A stretch of DNA of 64,000 nt from positions 1,364,001 to 1,428,000 of the forward strand of contig MARA01000005.1 of the NCBI GenBank assembly GCA_001792895.1. Direction: 5' to 3'. This DNA is from Lentinus brumalis (Eukaryota; Basidiomycota; Agaricomycetes; Polyporales; Polyporaceae). Both the position numbers and the translations under genes were made by a program. Shown here in pieces: positions 21,675 through 31,915 of the stretch (position 1 is its first letter; each line of letters begins with the position of its first letter). The notes below the pieces were generated by a model. The model made no database searches and was not told the DNA's origin. It worked only from the letters and a program-made list of their open reading frames with translations.

Positions 21675-21840
21675 CCTCCTCCATGCGCATGTCAGCGAGA
21701 GGTTATAATGCTCCCCAGCTGCACTCACGAAAGGGTCTGTGCTATGAGTTGATGATCTACATGAGGAGAGGGTGGAGCAAGCAGTGACGAAAGCATTGTA
21801 CCTAGTAGCACCGCCACACTATACTCTTGGTATTAACTAT

Positions 21841-21860
21841 TGCAACAGGGAATGCTCAGC
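21841..21860 (+). repeat. left terminal inverted repeat, copy 1
   Basis: TGCAACAGGGAATGCTCAGC. Its reverse complement matches 38889-38908 at 19 of 20 positions. The 8 bases outside (ttaactat) match the inter-copy spacer gtacctat at 6 of 8. Just inside, CTCAGC at 21855-21860 can pair with GCTGAG at 21869-21874, giving a small terminal hairpin. Confidence 0.85.
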
Positions 21861-22118
21861 TTCGTAGCGCTGAGAAATATGTCCATATAAGGATATTGTT
21901 TGGCGCTGCCGCACACGGCACGGTCCAGGACCCCGGAAACCCACATAGCGGTGCACTTATATACATTGTTACATCAGAAGCTAATGGTCAATAGTCACTG
22001 TTTACAAATGCGACCTAATCAACACGTTCAACCTTGCCTTCCTCGTGAGCTATCTTCACGTTGTCGATGGCTGACTTTGTAACCATCGGGAGCGACTGAC
22101 GAACTTCTACGGCAAGAT

Positions 22119-22343
22119 GTGAGTGCCTCTATTGTCACTTGAACTCAATACTTACCAACTTCATTCCGAATAGTGTCTTTCAAATCGCAATGGCGCGAAC
22201 CAAACACACCCAAATCGTCCTTTGAACCGGACGGACGATCCTCTGACGTCCCATCCGGATTCTTCTGGGCAAGATCTCCTGCTAGACGGTAAGTATCACT
22301 GCATATAAGTGATAGAATACTAACCATTGTTGCCAATATTCAG
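22119..22343 (+). other. short spliced transcript-like segment at the element's left end
   Basis: Two textbook fungal introns flank a 115-base exon. The first (22119-22173) has donor GTGAGT and acceptor TAG. The second (22289-22343) has donor GTAAGT, a perfect TACTAAC branch site and acceptor CAG. Joined across the first intron, one frame reads DELLRQDCLSNRNGANQTHP and on through SSGQDLLLD before a stop just past the second intron, so any protein is about 50 residues or the frame is broken. The segment is kept in all three copies with one base change (22250). It may be a small gene, a leader of a longer transcript, or a relic. Confidence 0.4.
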
Positions 22344-22435
22344 CTGTACGGTAGGGAAAGCGTGTGACATTGTTGGTGCGGTGATATGGCACGCACTACT
22401 GACTATATATGTTCAGGCCCACACTCTCCCTCTTC

Positions 22436-23260
22436 CGCCCTGCTCCCGCGCTGCCCGCGCTCCCGCTCCTGCTCCCGCTCCCGCTCCCGCTCCCGCGCCC
22501 GCTCCTGCTCCCGCTCCCGCTCCCGCGCCCGCGCCCGTGCCCGCTCCCGCTCCCGCGCCCGCGCCCGTGCCCGCTCCCGCTCCCGCGCCCGTGCCCGCTC
22601 CCGCTCCCGCGCCCGTGCCCGCTCCCGCTCCTGCTCCCACTCCCGCTCCCGCTTCCGCCCCTGCTCCTGCTTGCTCTCCCGCCATCTGTACCACATGGTC
22701 GCCATCTGCCGCCCCTGTAGGCTCCACCTTCCACCTTGTCTCCCGTCTCTCGTCTCCCGTCTCCCATCTCCCGCCTCTCGTCTCCCGTCTCCCATCGCCC
22801 GTCCCCTTCTGTCTCCCGTCTCCCGTCTCCTGTCTCCAGTCTCCCGTCTCCCGTCGCCCGTGTCCCGTGTCCCGTGTCCCGTCTCCCGTCTCCCGTCTCC
22901 CGTCTCCCGTCTCCCGTCTCCTGTCTCCCGTCTCCGTCTCCCGTCTCCGTCTCCCGTCTCCCGTCTCCTCGTCTGCCTGTCTGCCTCGTCTGCCCATCTC
23001 CCGTCTCCCGTCTCCCGTCTCCCGTCTCCTGTCTCCTGTCTCCCTCGCCCGCCCATCGCCCGTCCCCTTCTGTCTCCCGTCTCCCGTCTCCTGTCTCCAG
23101 TCTCCCGTCTCCCGTCGCCCGTGTCCCGTGTCCCGTCTCCCGTCTCCCGTCTCCTGTCTCCCGTCTCCGTCTCCCGTCTCCGTCTCCCGTCTCGTGTCTC
23201 CCTCGTCCGCCCGTCGCCCGTCTTCCGTCTCCCGTCGCCCGTCGCCCGCCCGTCGCCTAA
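22436..23260. repeat. compound minisatellite: CCCGCT hexamers then CCCGTCT heptamers, copy 1
   Basis: The first part (about 22440-22670) is built of 6-base units CCCGCT, CCCGTG and CCCGCG. After a 70-base non-repeat linker comes a longer part (about 22735-23250) of 7-base units CCCGTCT with CCTGTCT and CCCGTGT variants. A decayed tail with related words runs to about 23560. Length differs among the three copies, as expected of slippage. Because 6-base units keep all frames open, long Ala-Pro, Arg-Ser and Gly-Ala frames appear on both strands; these are by-products of composition. Confidence 0.9.
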
Positions 23261-23744
23261 CTCCTTGTCTTCCTGACAACTTCTCCACCGTTCCCCATGG
23301 CCTGTTCTCGAGCTCCTCGTCTACCTGTCTGCTCTGGCTCGCCGGTTTGCCGTTGTCTGTTTTCCGTCGCCCGCCTCCTGGTCTCCCTCTCGGCCATCTC
23401 GTCTGCCTGTCTTCTGTCTTCCGTCCCAGTCTGCCCTCTCCTCGTCTGCCGTTGCCCTGTCTGCTTGCCTGTCTGCCACCTCCTGACTTTGATCTACTGT
23501 TACCGTTGCCCACCTCCCGTTCTCCTCCTGCTGCTCCCCCTGTTGCCCGTTGCCCATGTACTATGCATGTTGGCACAGTGAAGGAGTCTTCTTTGGTGTT
23601 CACGAAGTAGGTGGTCACGAGGAGTGGCTACGTCATCGTATACTATCTTGTGGCGTTGAAGGTACAGTTGAATTAACGAGCCATATGTACTTATATGCGT
23701 ATGTAACATGGCATCATAGGCGGGCAATAGCATCGGTGTACGTA

Positions 23745-26700
23745 TCACGGATCAGACGGCCGGACGACAGGTTCTAGCCGGAAGTGACGGCAGAAGTGGT
23801 TGCAGACATGTCTCTGGACGAAGACATCGTAGCCAGAATTGCCCATTGCAAACAACTGGTCCCCGAGTCGTCTGATTGTGAGTCTATTAGCACATGAATG
23901 CCATGCAAATAGAATCAAACGCACGGATGTGTGACAATTTGCGGGTCCGTCAAGTATTTCCCCGAGCCTAGGTACACCGTCAGCATTAAACATATATGCA
24001 CGTAATGGCCGCAGGCTTGTACCTTGGTAGTCGGTGACAAACACCATGCCCTCCGTGAGGATAAACTGGACATGCTGCGTAAAGGACAGAAACTCGGCAA
24101 TGGCATAGATAGCCTCGCCATCCTTGAGGTCTTCTTTGGGCCGTAGAGGCATTGGCGAGTCGTTGTTGATGTACTTGACAAACCGTCCTTCAATTGTGCG
24201 CTCAACAAGGTATACGTTGCCCGTGGGGTCCTTGCACAACCCCGCCTCTACGAAGTCAAGGTCCCATGGTATCTTGAATGCTGGCTCGCCAACCTCCTTC
24301 ACGAGTTCGTCAAGGTATACATACACCTCCTGCAGTAAGGCCCTGGCCCAGACCAAACAGCGGGCCTCTGTATGCAGCAACCGTGCCTGCTTTGTGCCCG
24401 TGTGAGGGATGCGTCTCTGGGGGTCTGCTGGCGTGGCGTACACCGTTTGCTTGGCACAGACATCTAGCACTTCTCCGGCCGGTGCACCGAGGATGCCATC
24501 GGTGCGTGATGAGATTGTTCCAAACCAGGCCTTTTTAAACGTCCCCAGCTTCGCATTCTTGTTCGTCTTCTTCAGTCGCAGTGTGGCAGGGACCTGTGCG
24601 AGGATTATCTCGAGCCCGCTGTCCCCAGGTCGGCATAGGTCTGCGTATGGGAGCGCTGCGACGGGATGGAACTCGACTGTAATGGCATCCAGAGACACTG
24701 GACGTATTGAACGTAATTCATCAGGTTTTGGTCATTCGAGGTGCCAGCGTGTCATGTATACGTACATATGTCTTCGATTGCACTTGCCGAGTGTGCATTC
24801 AGGGCCTTGAGGGCCGCTGTCAAAGTGGCACGTGGAACAGACGAGGCAGCTGCACCCCTGGCACGAGAGGCTAGGATGACATTCCCCACATGGGCTGAGG
24901 CAGCCAGGTGGTCGGGGTTGGGCAGGCTGTCGATGGGACTACTGCGTGAGGCGCCGGCGTGGTCGTCTAGTGGTTTTGTCTGGAGAGACCTCGAAGACAT
25001 CACCCGTCCCGGAGACCTGGTCGCACCCTGTCCGTCGACCTGGTTCGGAACGCATAAGCACAGCCGGCATCCCTAGATCGCATCTGGAACGCACCGTATT
25101 GTTCACGCTGGGCCCACTGCGCTTTTGTGTCGGAGTACGATGAGTCGAGAACGGACGGGGTGTCGCCTTGCGAGGAGTCGTACGGGCTAGTGTGGTGTTC
25201 TTCTTAGACTCGGAGACCTCGGAGTCGCTGTCCGACAATTCGTACACCGTCGGTAACTGCATATGTAGAACTGTAAGCATTCCAACTCCTGCAAACGTGC
25301 CAGTTTTACCTTTGCATGCTTATCATGTCCCGTTTTGCGTAGCTTGGCAGGCTTGGTAGGTGACGCAACATGGAGTCGCTAATTCGCAGTGTACAAAATC
25401 AATACACGAGTCACACGGGTGAGATTATATGTTTCATACCTTTTTGTTTTTCCCGGCATTCGGGTCAAGAACGAGCTCCGCGATTTTGCCATAGCCCAGG
25501 GGGCTAATAGCAAGCTGGCGGGTCTCGATCTCTTCGATATGTGCTTCCACTTGCGCGAGTTTATCTGGCTCCAGCTCAAGTTGGACTACCCACGGGTTCT
25601 TGGGTGCCTTGAACGCAACTGAGACAACACCCTTCCGTCGCGACTTGACTAGGAATCGCTCGTAGATCACATCGTATTGGACAGCCGCCATGCCACCTCC
25701 TGCCAGTTTGGCCCAACCAGAGTCACGAAGCACAAAGAATGCGGCAGGGTCGTCAACTGGGAAGCCACAGGTACGTTTGTGCCACTTCTCCCGGAGGCTC
25801 TCAAACCCCAAGTTGGCCAGCTGAACGGACCCGATGTGGGCGTCGACACCATGAACACCCTCGAAAAGGTTCTATAGCCCATGATCATGATCAGTTCAAG
25901 CTGCCAATACATGGATGCGATCAGTGGCAAACGCACCCCCCACATCTCTCCTTTCTTTTTACCCTCGGGCTGTGTGACGATCTCGAACTGAAGGGGCACG
26001 AGTTCACGGAGGGAGCTATGCATGGAATTGCTGACCATTCGGGCGCGATGTGCACCATACTGCAGGTGATTGGGTGTATATCCCTGGAGGTTGAGCCCCG
26101 ATATTGCTGACAAGGCCCCGGTCTGGGTTACCACCGGCTGAACGTGTTTGGGCGCTAGGTCAAGTGTAAGGACCGGCAAATTTCAAGGACAGAGCTTGAC
26201 TACATACCTGGCAGGTGTACCACATTATGCGGGGCAGTGTTAAGGAGAGGGGAACGTGCATACGGATCCATCTGCGCGACTTGCATGTGCGGAACAGATG
26301 GCCCAAATGTCTGCGAAGTGGGGCGTCCACCAGGAATAGCGACAATAGGGCCAGGGCCTGTAAGCCAGATTTATTAATTGCAAACATTAGTGTAGTAAAT
26401 GTGCACACTCACCGACAGCCTGCACTGGTGTTGTCGGTACTAACAAAGCTCGCTCAGCCCCAGTTAAAAATTTCAGCATATGTCACCGCTCACCTCCACG
26501 CATGCCGTCCGAGACTTGCTGCATGCGGCCTGCAGCTGCACTTGCTGAAGTAAGAGGAAGCACTTGGCCATAATGACTTTGTTCTACATCTGCCAGCGTG
26601 AGGCTCAATATCTTCCCCACGGCACGAGCGAAGCGAGGAGGCTGTCTACCCCATCAGAAAATGATGTGCGCTGCGTACCTTCCCGCCTTTTGCTGCTGCC

Positions 26701-26904
26701 CTTTAACTTGTAGTAATCATAACATCCCTTGCATAACAACCGCCCCTCTCCATTCCCAGCACGCTTGTCCTCCACGAAGAATAGTTCGTCCTTGCGGAAT
26801 GGTCCTTTGCGACAGCGTGGGCAGGGATTGGCATGCCCAGTGTCCTTGGTAAACGAAGCAGCCCAAACTGAATTCGCTTGAGGACCTGCCCTGTTAGCGT
26901 CCAT
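23745..26904 (-). CDS. alpha-kinase domain protein with N-terminal zinc-finger-like segment, copy 1
   Basis: Alpha-kinases are atypical Ser/Thr kinases (eEF2K, MHCK type), strongly expanded in Agaricomycetes. The proposed start MDANRAGPQANSVWAASF is followed by a four-cysteine segment, CPRCRKGPF ... LLCKGCYDYY, a likely zinc ribbon. A middle region with PVDDPAAFFVLRDSGWAKLA is not recognised; a basic/acidic linker (YELSDSDSEVSESKKNT) comes next. The C-terminal kinase shows LGTFKKAWFG (glycine-rich entry), VYLVERTIEGRFVKYINN, AIAEFLSFTQHVQF and VTDYQG. An intron then leads to KYLTDPQIVTHP, another intron (about 23882-23935) to RLGDQLFAM, and the end is VCNHFCRHFRLEP, matching the family H.CN.FC..L.L zinc site. 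About ten exons; edges before 25400 are approximate. It is transcribed away from the integrase gene, 203 bases apart. Copy 1 has Lys where copies 2 and 3 have Glu (codon at 25646). Confidence 0.85.
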
Positions 26905-27107
26905 TTTGGTGATCCCAGAAACCAGCAGCACCGAAGCGAGCAATAGAGTGCGAGGAATAGAAGAGCTCGGTTGAGCATTGACTCGCAGCGGCAGGTATGC
27001 AAGCATTAATAACAATTATTTTAGTGATCTAGCCCCAACTAGATTGCGACTCACCTTCAGGTTGCGATCCACCATCCAACCTTCCTGCAGACACCTCCCA
27101 GTCAATA
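26905..27107. promoter_or_regulatory. divergent promoter between alpha-kinase and integrase
   Basis: The two proposed start codons face away from each other across 203 bases, so both genes must be driven from this interval. It includes an AT-rich patch (27004-27026, taataacaattattttag). Any coordinate control of kinase and transposase would act here. If an extra upstream exon exists for the kinase, the interval would be shorter. Confidence 0.45.
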
Positions 27108-29030
27108 ATGTCTGCAGTGAAGGCTGTTCGACGGGGAAATCAGCACAAGCCAAATCGTACGTGATCTACAGTGTGTGGTCGTAATGTGCATAATGGTAAT
27201 GTGTGGTCACTAGCCCCGGATGAAGAGTTGCGCCCACTGGTGGAGTATTACTGGAGTCTGGGTCTCAATGGAAAGGATATCGTCAGTCAGGTGTGCGATG
27301 AAATTGATCTAGAGCAGTATGGCTTCAGGTATGTAGACCTACTACCTAGCCGACCGTTCACCATGATGATAACTCACAGGACATTTTTCCAACCCCAGCT
27401 ATGCCAGCTTCCGCAGGCGCAAGGATGAATGGGGCCTGCAGGGCGTGCGCCGACAAGGCCATACCATCGAAACCATCCAGGCAGCTGTAAAGGAAGTCCG
27501 TATGCGCTTTCCGACCATGGGCGCACGTGCAATGGTCGCCCACCTCCGAACGCACTATAATGACATGCGCGTCCCTGAGTGAGTCGCCTAGTATTCTCAG
27601 GTGCATATTGAGTTTGACGAAGTCCACAGGAAAGTGCTTCTGAAGTACTTCCGTATGGTAGAGCCGCAGGCCGTTCTGGAACGCAAGTTTCGCCGGTTCA
27701 AACGTCGCCTGTTCTGGGTCGCTGGCGTTAACGACTTGTGGTGCTTTGATCAGCACGACAAGCTCAGACGTTTCGGTCTGTTTCTGCACGCTGGCTATGA
27801 GCCTGGTGCGGGTCGTATTGTCTGGATGAAGATCTGGTGGACGAACCGTAATCCTCGCTTGGTGACTTCATATTACCTCGAGGCTGCACGGAAGATTCAA
27901 GGTGGGTTGTTGCGGCGATTGTAATGTGCATTTGCATAATCATTGTATCTTGGACAGGCATACCTCTCCTCACCCAGAGCGACCCAGGGACCGAGAATGT
28001 TGGCATTGCCAATTGCCACACGAACATCCGTCATGAGCTCGATCCCTCCCTTGCAGAGACCAGGCAGCACCGGTGGATGCGGATGAAGGCCAACATCAAA
28101 CCTGAGATTGTGTGGTCTATTCTCCGTCGCATGTGGTCGCCTGGCTTTGAAAATTGTCTGCAGGAAGGCCTCGGTGTATATTACGATCCGGAGGATCCCA
28201 TGGAGAGGTACGTCAACAAGCGATGATTTGCCGACCAACCTACAACTCACAGTCATGTAGATTGTTATTTCTGTGGCTTGCAGTGCCATGGCTTCAGGCT
28301 GAACTCGACAGTTGGGTGGCCCAGTTCAACAGTACCCAGCGTCGTAAAGACAAGCACAAGATTCTCCCGCAGGGCATCCCAGACCTTGTAACCCGCAAGC
28401 CGGAACGCTACCAGATGCTCGACTTTAAGGTTCGTGGTGTTCACTTTCCCGGTGTCTTACCCGCACATCAAATGTTTGAATACTCCACATTAGGTCACAG
28501 TTCAGCCTGAGCTGTTCGATCGCATGGAGGCAGCATGGGCCCCGCCCGATCATGCAGTTTTCCAGCTCGTCCCACCCGAGTTCGGGAACATCATGACCAA
28601 TTTGTACCAAAATCTCGGGTCGCCGGTGGTGCAGCGCGAGACGTTCTGGCCTGTCTACAACGCCATGCATGACGCGATGGCCCAGGCAGTGGCAGCAGAA
28701 CAATTTCAGGAGGATATCCACACCCGTGAGCGGGTGGAAGAGGAGGAGGTTGAGCCTTTGCCGGGCTTGCGGGAGATGCGTCTGGGCGGACAGGGACCTC
28801 ATGGGTTGTATGCCGGCGGAGCAGCTGCGCCTGCCGTACCTGCGTCATTTGAGAAGTGGTACAAGGCTAACCATGCGCCCGAGGATGTCCATGATGATGG
28901 GACTGATGGGGAGGAAGACGGTGACGAGGATGAAGGGGACGAGTCAGATGACGAGTACCGTGTCCAGGCAGAGTTCTCGGACGACGAGGATTACGACCCT
29001 GTGGCAGCGTCTTTTACTGCTTGCTCCTAA
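27108..29030 (+). CDS. DDE integrase-core transposase with N-terminal helix-turn-helix, copy 1
   Basis: Probable mobility enzyme of the element. Exons join in phase: 27108-27156; 27214 onward (PPDEELRPLVEYYWSLGLNG); YASFRRRKDEWGLQGVRRQG to YNDMRVPE; KVLLKYFRMVEPQAVLERK through the catalytic region; and later exons to a TAA at 29028-29030. The N-terminus looks like a helix-turn-helix (KDIVSQVCDEIDLEQYGFSY). The core has three candidate catalytic acids: Asp in NDLWCFDQHDKLRRFGLFLH, Asp in LLTQSDPGTENVGIAN, and Glu in NIKPEIVWSILRR. It is followed by LLFLWLAVPWLQAELDSWVA and QFNSTQRRKDKHK, the layout of the eukaryotic integrase-core family also seen in fish elements. The C-terminus is strongly acidic (DGEEDGDEDEGDESDDEYRV). 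Intron retention in any copy would break it. Integrase-type chemistry fits the TG...CA element ends. Confidence 0.8.
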
Positions 29031-29668
29031 TGTAATCGCCGTTACTACTCATGTGCATACTACATGTGGTGGGATGTTTATACTGCAATTAGGGATGCAG
29101 ATGTGCGCGCCAACCTCCGTGTTGCGTCTGAGGCGAACGAGTCAGCTTATTGTCACAGGGGCATTTCCAGAAGGATTTTGAGTAACATGAGAGATATGCC
29201 ACACATACCATGGCACGAGTACAACAGTGACTGAATCCCGATGGCACGCATCAGCGCTGCTCCCGCCCGGCTGATGCAAGAGAGTGAGATGGGATGACAT
29301 GGAACATGAAGGTGTTGACCGACCCAATCGTGAGATATCATTCCGGAGCCGTGATCAACATTTTTTGAGTCCATGTGATGCGACGGTATGACCACACCAA
29401 GGCCACCGCACTGGGTGTATGCATGTTCACTCGTGGAGGTTTTGATAACCGTCTGAATTGGGATCGGATTCGCGACCAGAGCAGTTCAGAGGAATAATTT
29501 TGGGATGGGTTACGAGGGGCCGATGAGAGAGACATAACTAGATGTGGGTAGTTTGAGGATGAGCGTTGCAAAAAGCCTGAAATCAATACTATGGGCGCCT
29601 CCCCATCGAAGATGCATTGGCCAGTCTCGGTCTGTCTCGGTGTAAGACGGTGTAACTACAACATCATG
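29031..29668. other. convergent intergenic segment, copy 1
   Basis: The integrase gene and the unrecognised gene end towards each other here. About 640 bases; short open frames on the minus strand show no family and no splice logic. Likely 3' untranslated sequence of both. Confidence 0.4.
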
Positions 29669-31824
29669 TCAAGTATGTATAAGCGCATGCCCCTTATTGT
29701 ATTTGCACAGTATATGCTCCAATGCGATCTCGTCAAACCCAATAGCCGACTTGACAACTGAGGACAATCTCTGGTCAAGAAACTCGTACACACGTATAAA
29801 CCCTGCGACAACCTCTTCTACAGATGCATTCATCCCAGAAATTTGATTGCTGGTAATCAAGCCCTTGAATGATCCCTTCTTGTTTTTGTGCACCACACGA
29901 GCCACCTCCGCGCAACTGGGACGTTCTACTATGCCGGCGTAGTACATATCACCAGCAAGCAAAAAGGCAGTCAATCCCCCTAGGATGGGGAACCGACCTC
30001 CAGCATGATGTTCTCCTGTCTCCGGATGGATCCAACCCACTCGCGCGTGCATCCAGTTCAAGAAGGCGGCAAACGGCACTGGTTGATCACCATGATGATG
30101 ACGAAGTTGTACATATTCATGCTCCTTGTCAAAGTACACTCGGGCGAAGATGTGGCCGCGATCGCGACGATCCACCTGAGGATTCCCATATGCTTTCTGA
30201 TTGAAGAAGATATCTCGAGAGTTCACATCGTCTTTGTTGAATCCGTGCGTCCGTAAGAATGCCTCCCACGCTGCCAGGTCTGCATAATATCCATTGGACA
30301 ACGTCAAGGCTCGCGAATGGAACGTCAGTCCACGGAATATTGCGCAACTAGGAAACGACCCTGGTTGTCCCTGTTGCAGCTGTGTGTATGGACCATGAGA
30401 TCCACGAATGTGTGTTCTGGAAGGAGCGTGCTCGCGCAGAGGACTGTAGCGATCCAAGTCTTTCATGACAAAGGCTTGTAGCGGGGAGGGTTGTTCGGGA
30501 CGTGCCTCATGAGCTAAGGCTGCCACGTCTTCGAGATATTTCAAGACTGAGTGCAAACCGCTGTCCTCCTGGGAGATTGATCGAGGTACCACTGCGCTTT
30601 GAGAACCTTTGGCATGATGGCGTTGCGGCAGGGACCTTTCCACAAATGAGGGAGGGGTCGGCGGACCACCGTGCAAGACAGTCTCGACGAATGTCTGTAC
30701 CTCTTTGTGCAATGTGGGATCGCACCGCTTCAAAGCAGCTGAGATGTCTTTCAGCGTACGAGCTTCATGGGACAGAGGGTCTGCCAAAGGGAGAGACCGA
30801 AGGTTTGCAACGAATAGATCCAGATCATTGATCCTGAGACTGGACGCCTTCTTTTTACGGCAGCCAAGGACGGAGGTCTTGATGGTCCGATAGGTCTTCC
30901 AAACCCCATGAAGAAGCAACACCGATGCCTCCAAGTCGAACGTATGTAGGACGTGTATGACGTAGTATGACGAAAGAAGTTCGGTGTTCGATGGGAAGGA
31001 TAACCATGTGCGAAGGACGTTCACCACACGAGTGCATACGGCTTCGGCGATTGTGACTCCTGATTTGCCTTCCGAAGATATCATGAACGATGGGCATGAA
31101 CTGTCAAGGGGTAGGGGAAGATAATCTCCCGCGTTGACAGTGACCTGGCTGCGGGTGGTGACGGCGCGATATATCTCATGAACCAACTTGGTTAGCCATT
31201 CGCCTGACCCTTCAGCCCATCCACCATGGCGGGGCTCATCCAAATTCCCGGCCTCCAGCTCCTGCACGACCGCTACCACATGATTGACGCAGTCGTGTAT
31301 TAACCAATGCCAGGCGCATACACTGCTCAACATTATATCTCATTGCCGGTGCCGCAGAGACAGTTCTGAAACCTGTGTTCTCATGATACGGCTTTCGTGT
31401 TGAGGCCACATGCGAGAGAATATGGTAGCAAATTGCGAGGTGGTACGATCATTGGTAAGGATCGTTCGAAGGAAGGACATGTCATCCCCACTGGCCTGCA
31501 TGCCATCAATGGAATGGGAGTGCGTGATTGTTTGAGCCATTTGCTCGAAGAAGTCCCACTCTGAGGCCAGATTGCTGCGACCAAAACATTCGAGAGCTTT
31601 CAGGAAAACTTGGGGCAGTTCAGGATCAACAATGATGGCGCAAATGTATAATTACAGACCTGGGGGAGACGAAGACGGTGGCGTGTTTTCTACTCCAGAG
31701 CTACCATGTGCATTCAAAGGCAACATCTCTACAGGGCAATGAGATACTGAACACACAACATTTTGACTGCGTCACGTACCAATTTGATCAGACAATCCGA
31801 CCGAGCCAGAAGCGCGAGGTTCAT
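29669..31824 (-). CDS. unrecognised element protein (>550 aa), copy 1
   Basis: I do not recognise this protein. The main exon (29669-31333) encodes about 550 residues from SVCAWHWLIHDCVNHVVAVV to ALEHILCKYNKGHALIHT. Helical blocks include YYVIHVLHTFDLEASVLLLH and PFAAFLNWMHARVGWIHPET, and the best-ordered segment is GGRFPILGGLTAFLLAGDMY; the middle is polar. Upstream exons plausibly start at 31824 (MNLALLARSDCLIKL), then MLPLNAHGSSGVENTPPSSS, VFLKALECFGRSNLASEWDF and DMSFLRTILTNDRTTSQFAT, giving over 600 residues. The splice between MRTQ (about 31380) and the main exon is unresolved: the frame is shared but a TGA lies between, and the obvious GT-AG pair shifts phase. It sits 91 bases after the stop of the dioxygenase gene in the same direction, close enough for linked transcription. 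No signal peptide or clear membrane span. Confidence 0.6.
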
Positions 31825-31915
31825 TGTTGCGAGGTTGATGAAGCGACGCAGTGGACACTAATATAGTCGTTATTCAATTTTTCTGCTGTTCTGCCGTCGA
31901 GCAATATATATACTA

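Noticed and set aside
22190..22214. MARTKHT at an ATG, resembling a histone H3 N-terminus, with a downstream VGKA
   Set aside because: The frame stops after 11 codons, the surrounding residues do not match H3, and seven residues can agree by chance.
22436..23260. CRISPR array
   Set aside because: Repeats are contiguous 6-7-base units without unique spacers, in a eukaryotic genome.
22327..23618. Long open frames on both strands (Ala-Pro, Arg-Ser and Gly-Ala rich, up to about 430 codons)
   Set aside because: They are by-products of the CCCGCT/CCCGTCT minisatellite, overlap in several frames at once and change with repeat length between copies.
27108..29030. KDZ-type transposase
   Set aside because: The CxC cysteine cluster and KDZ core motifs are missing; the order of acids and flanking motifs is that of integrase-core proteins.
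29338..29586. Short minus-strand frame between the convergent element genes
   Set aside because: Unremarkable composition, no splice or start context, and position expected for 3' untranslated sequence.
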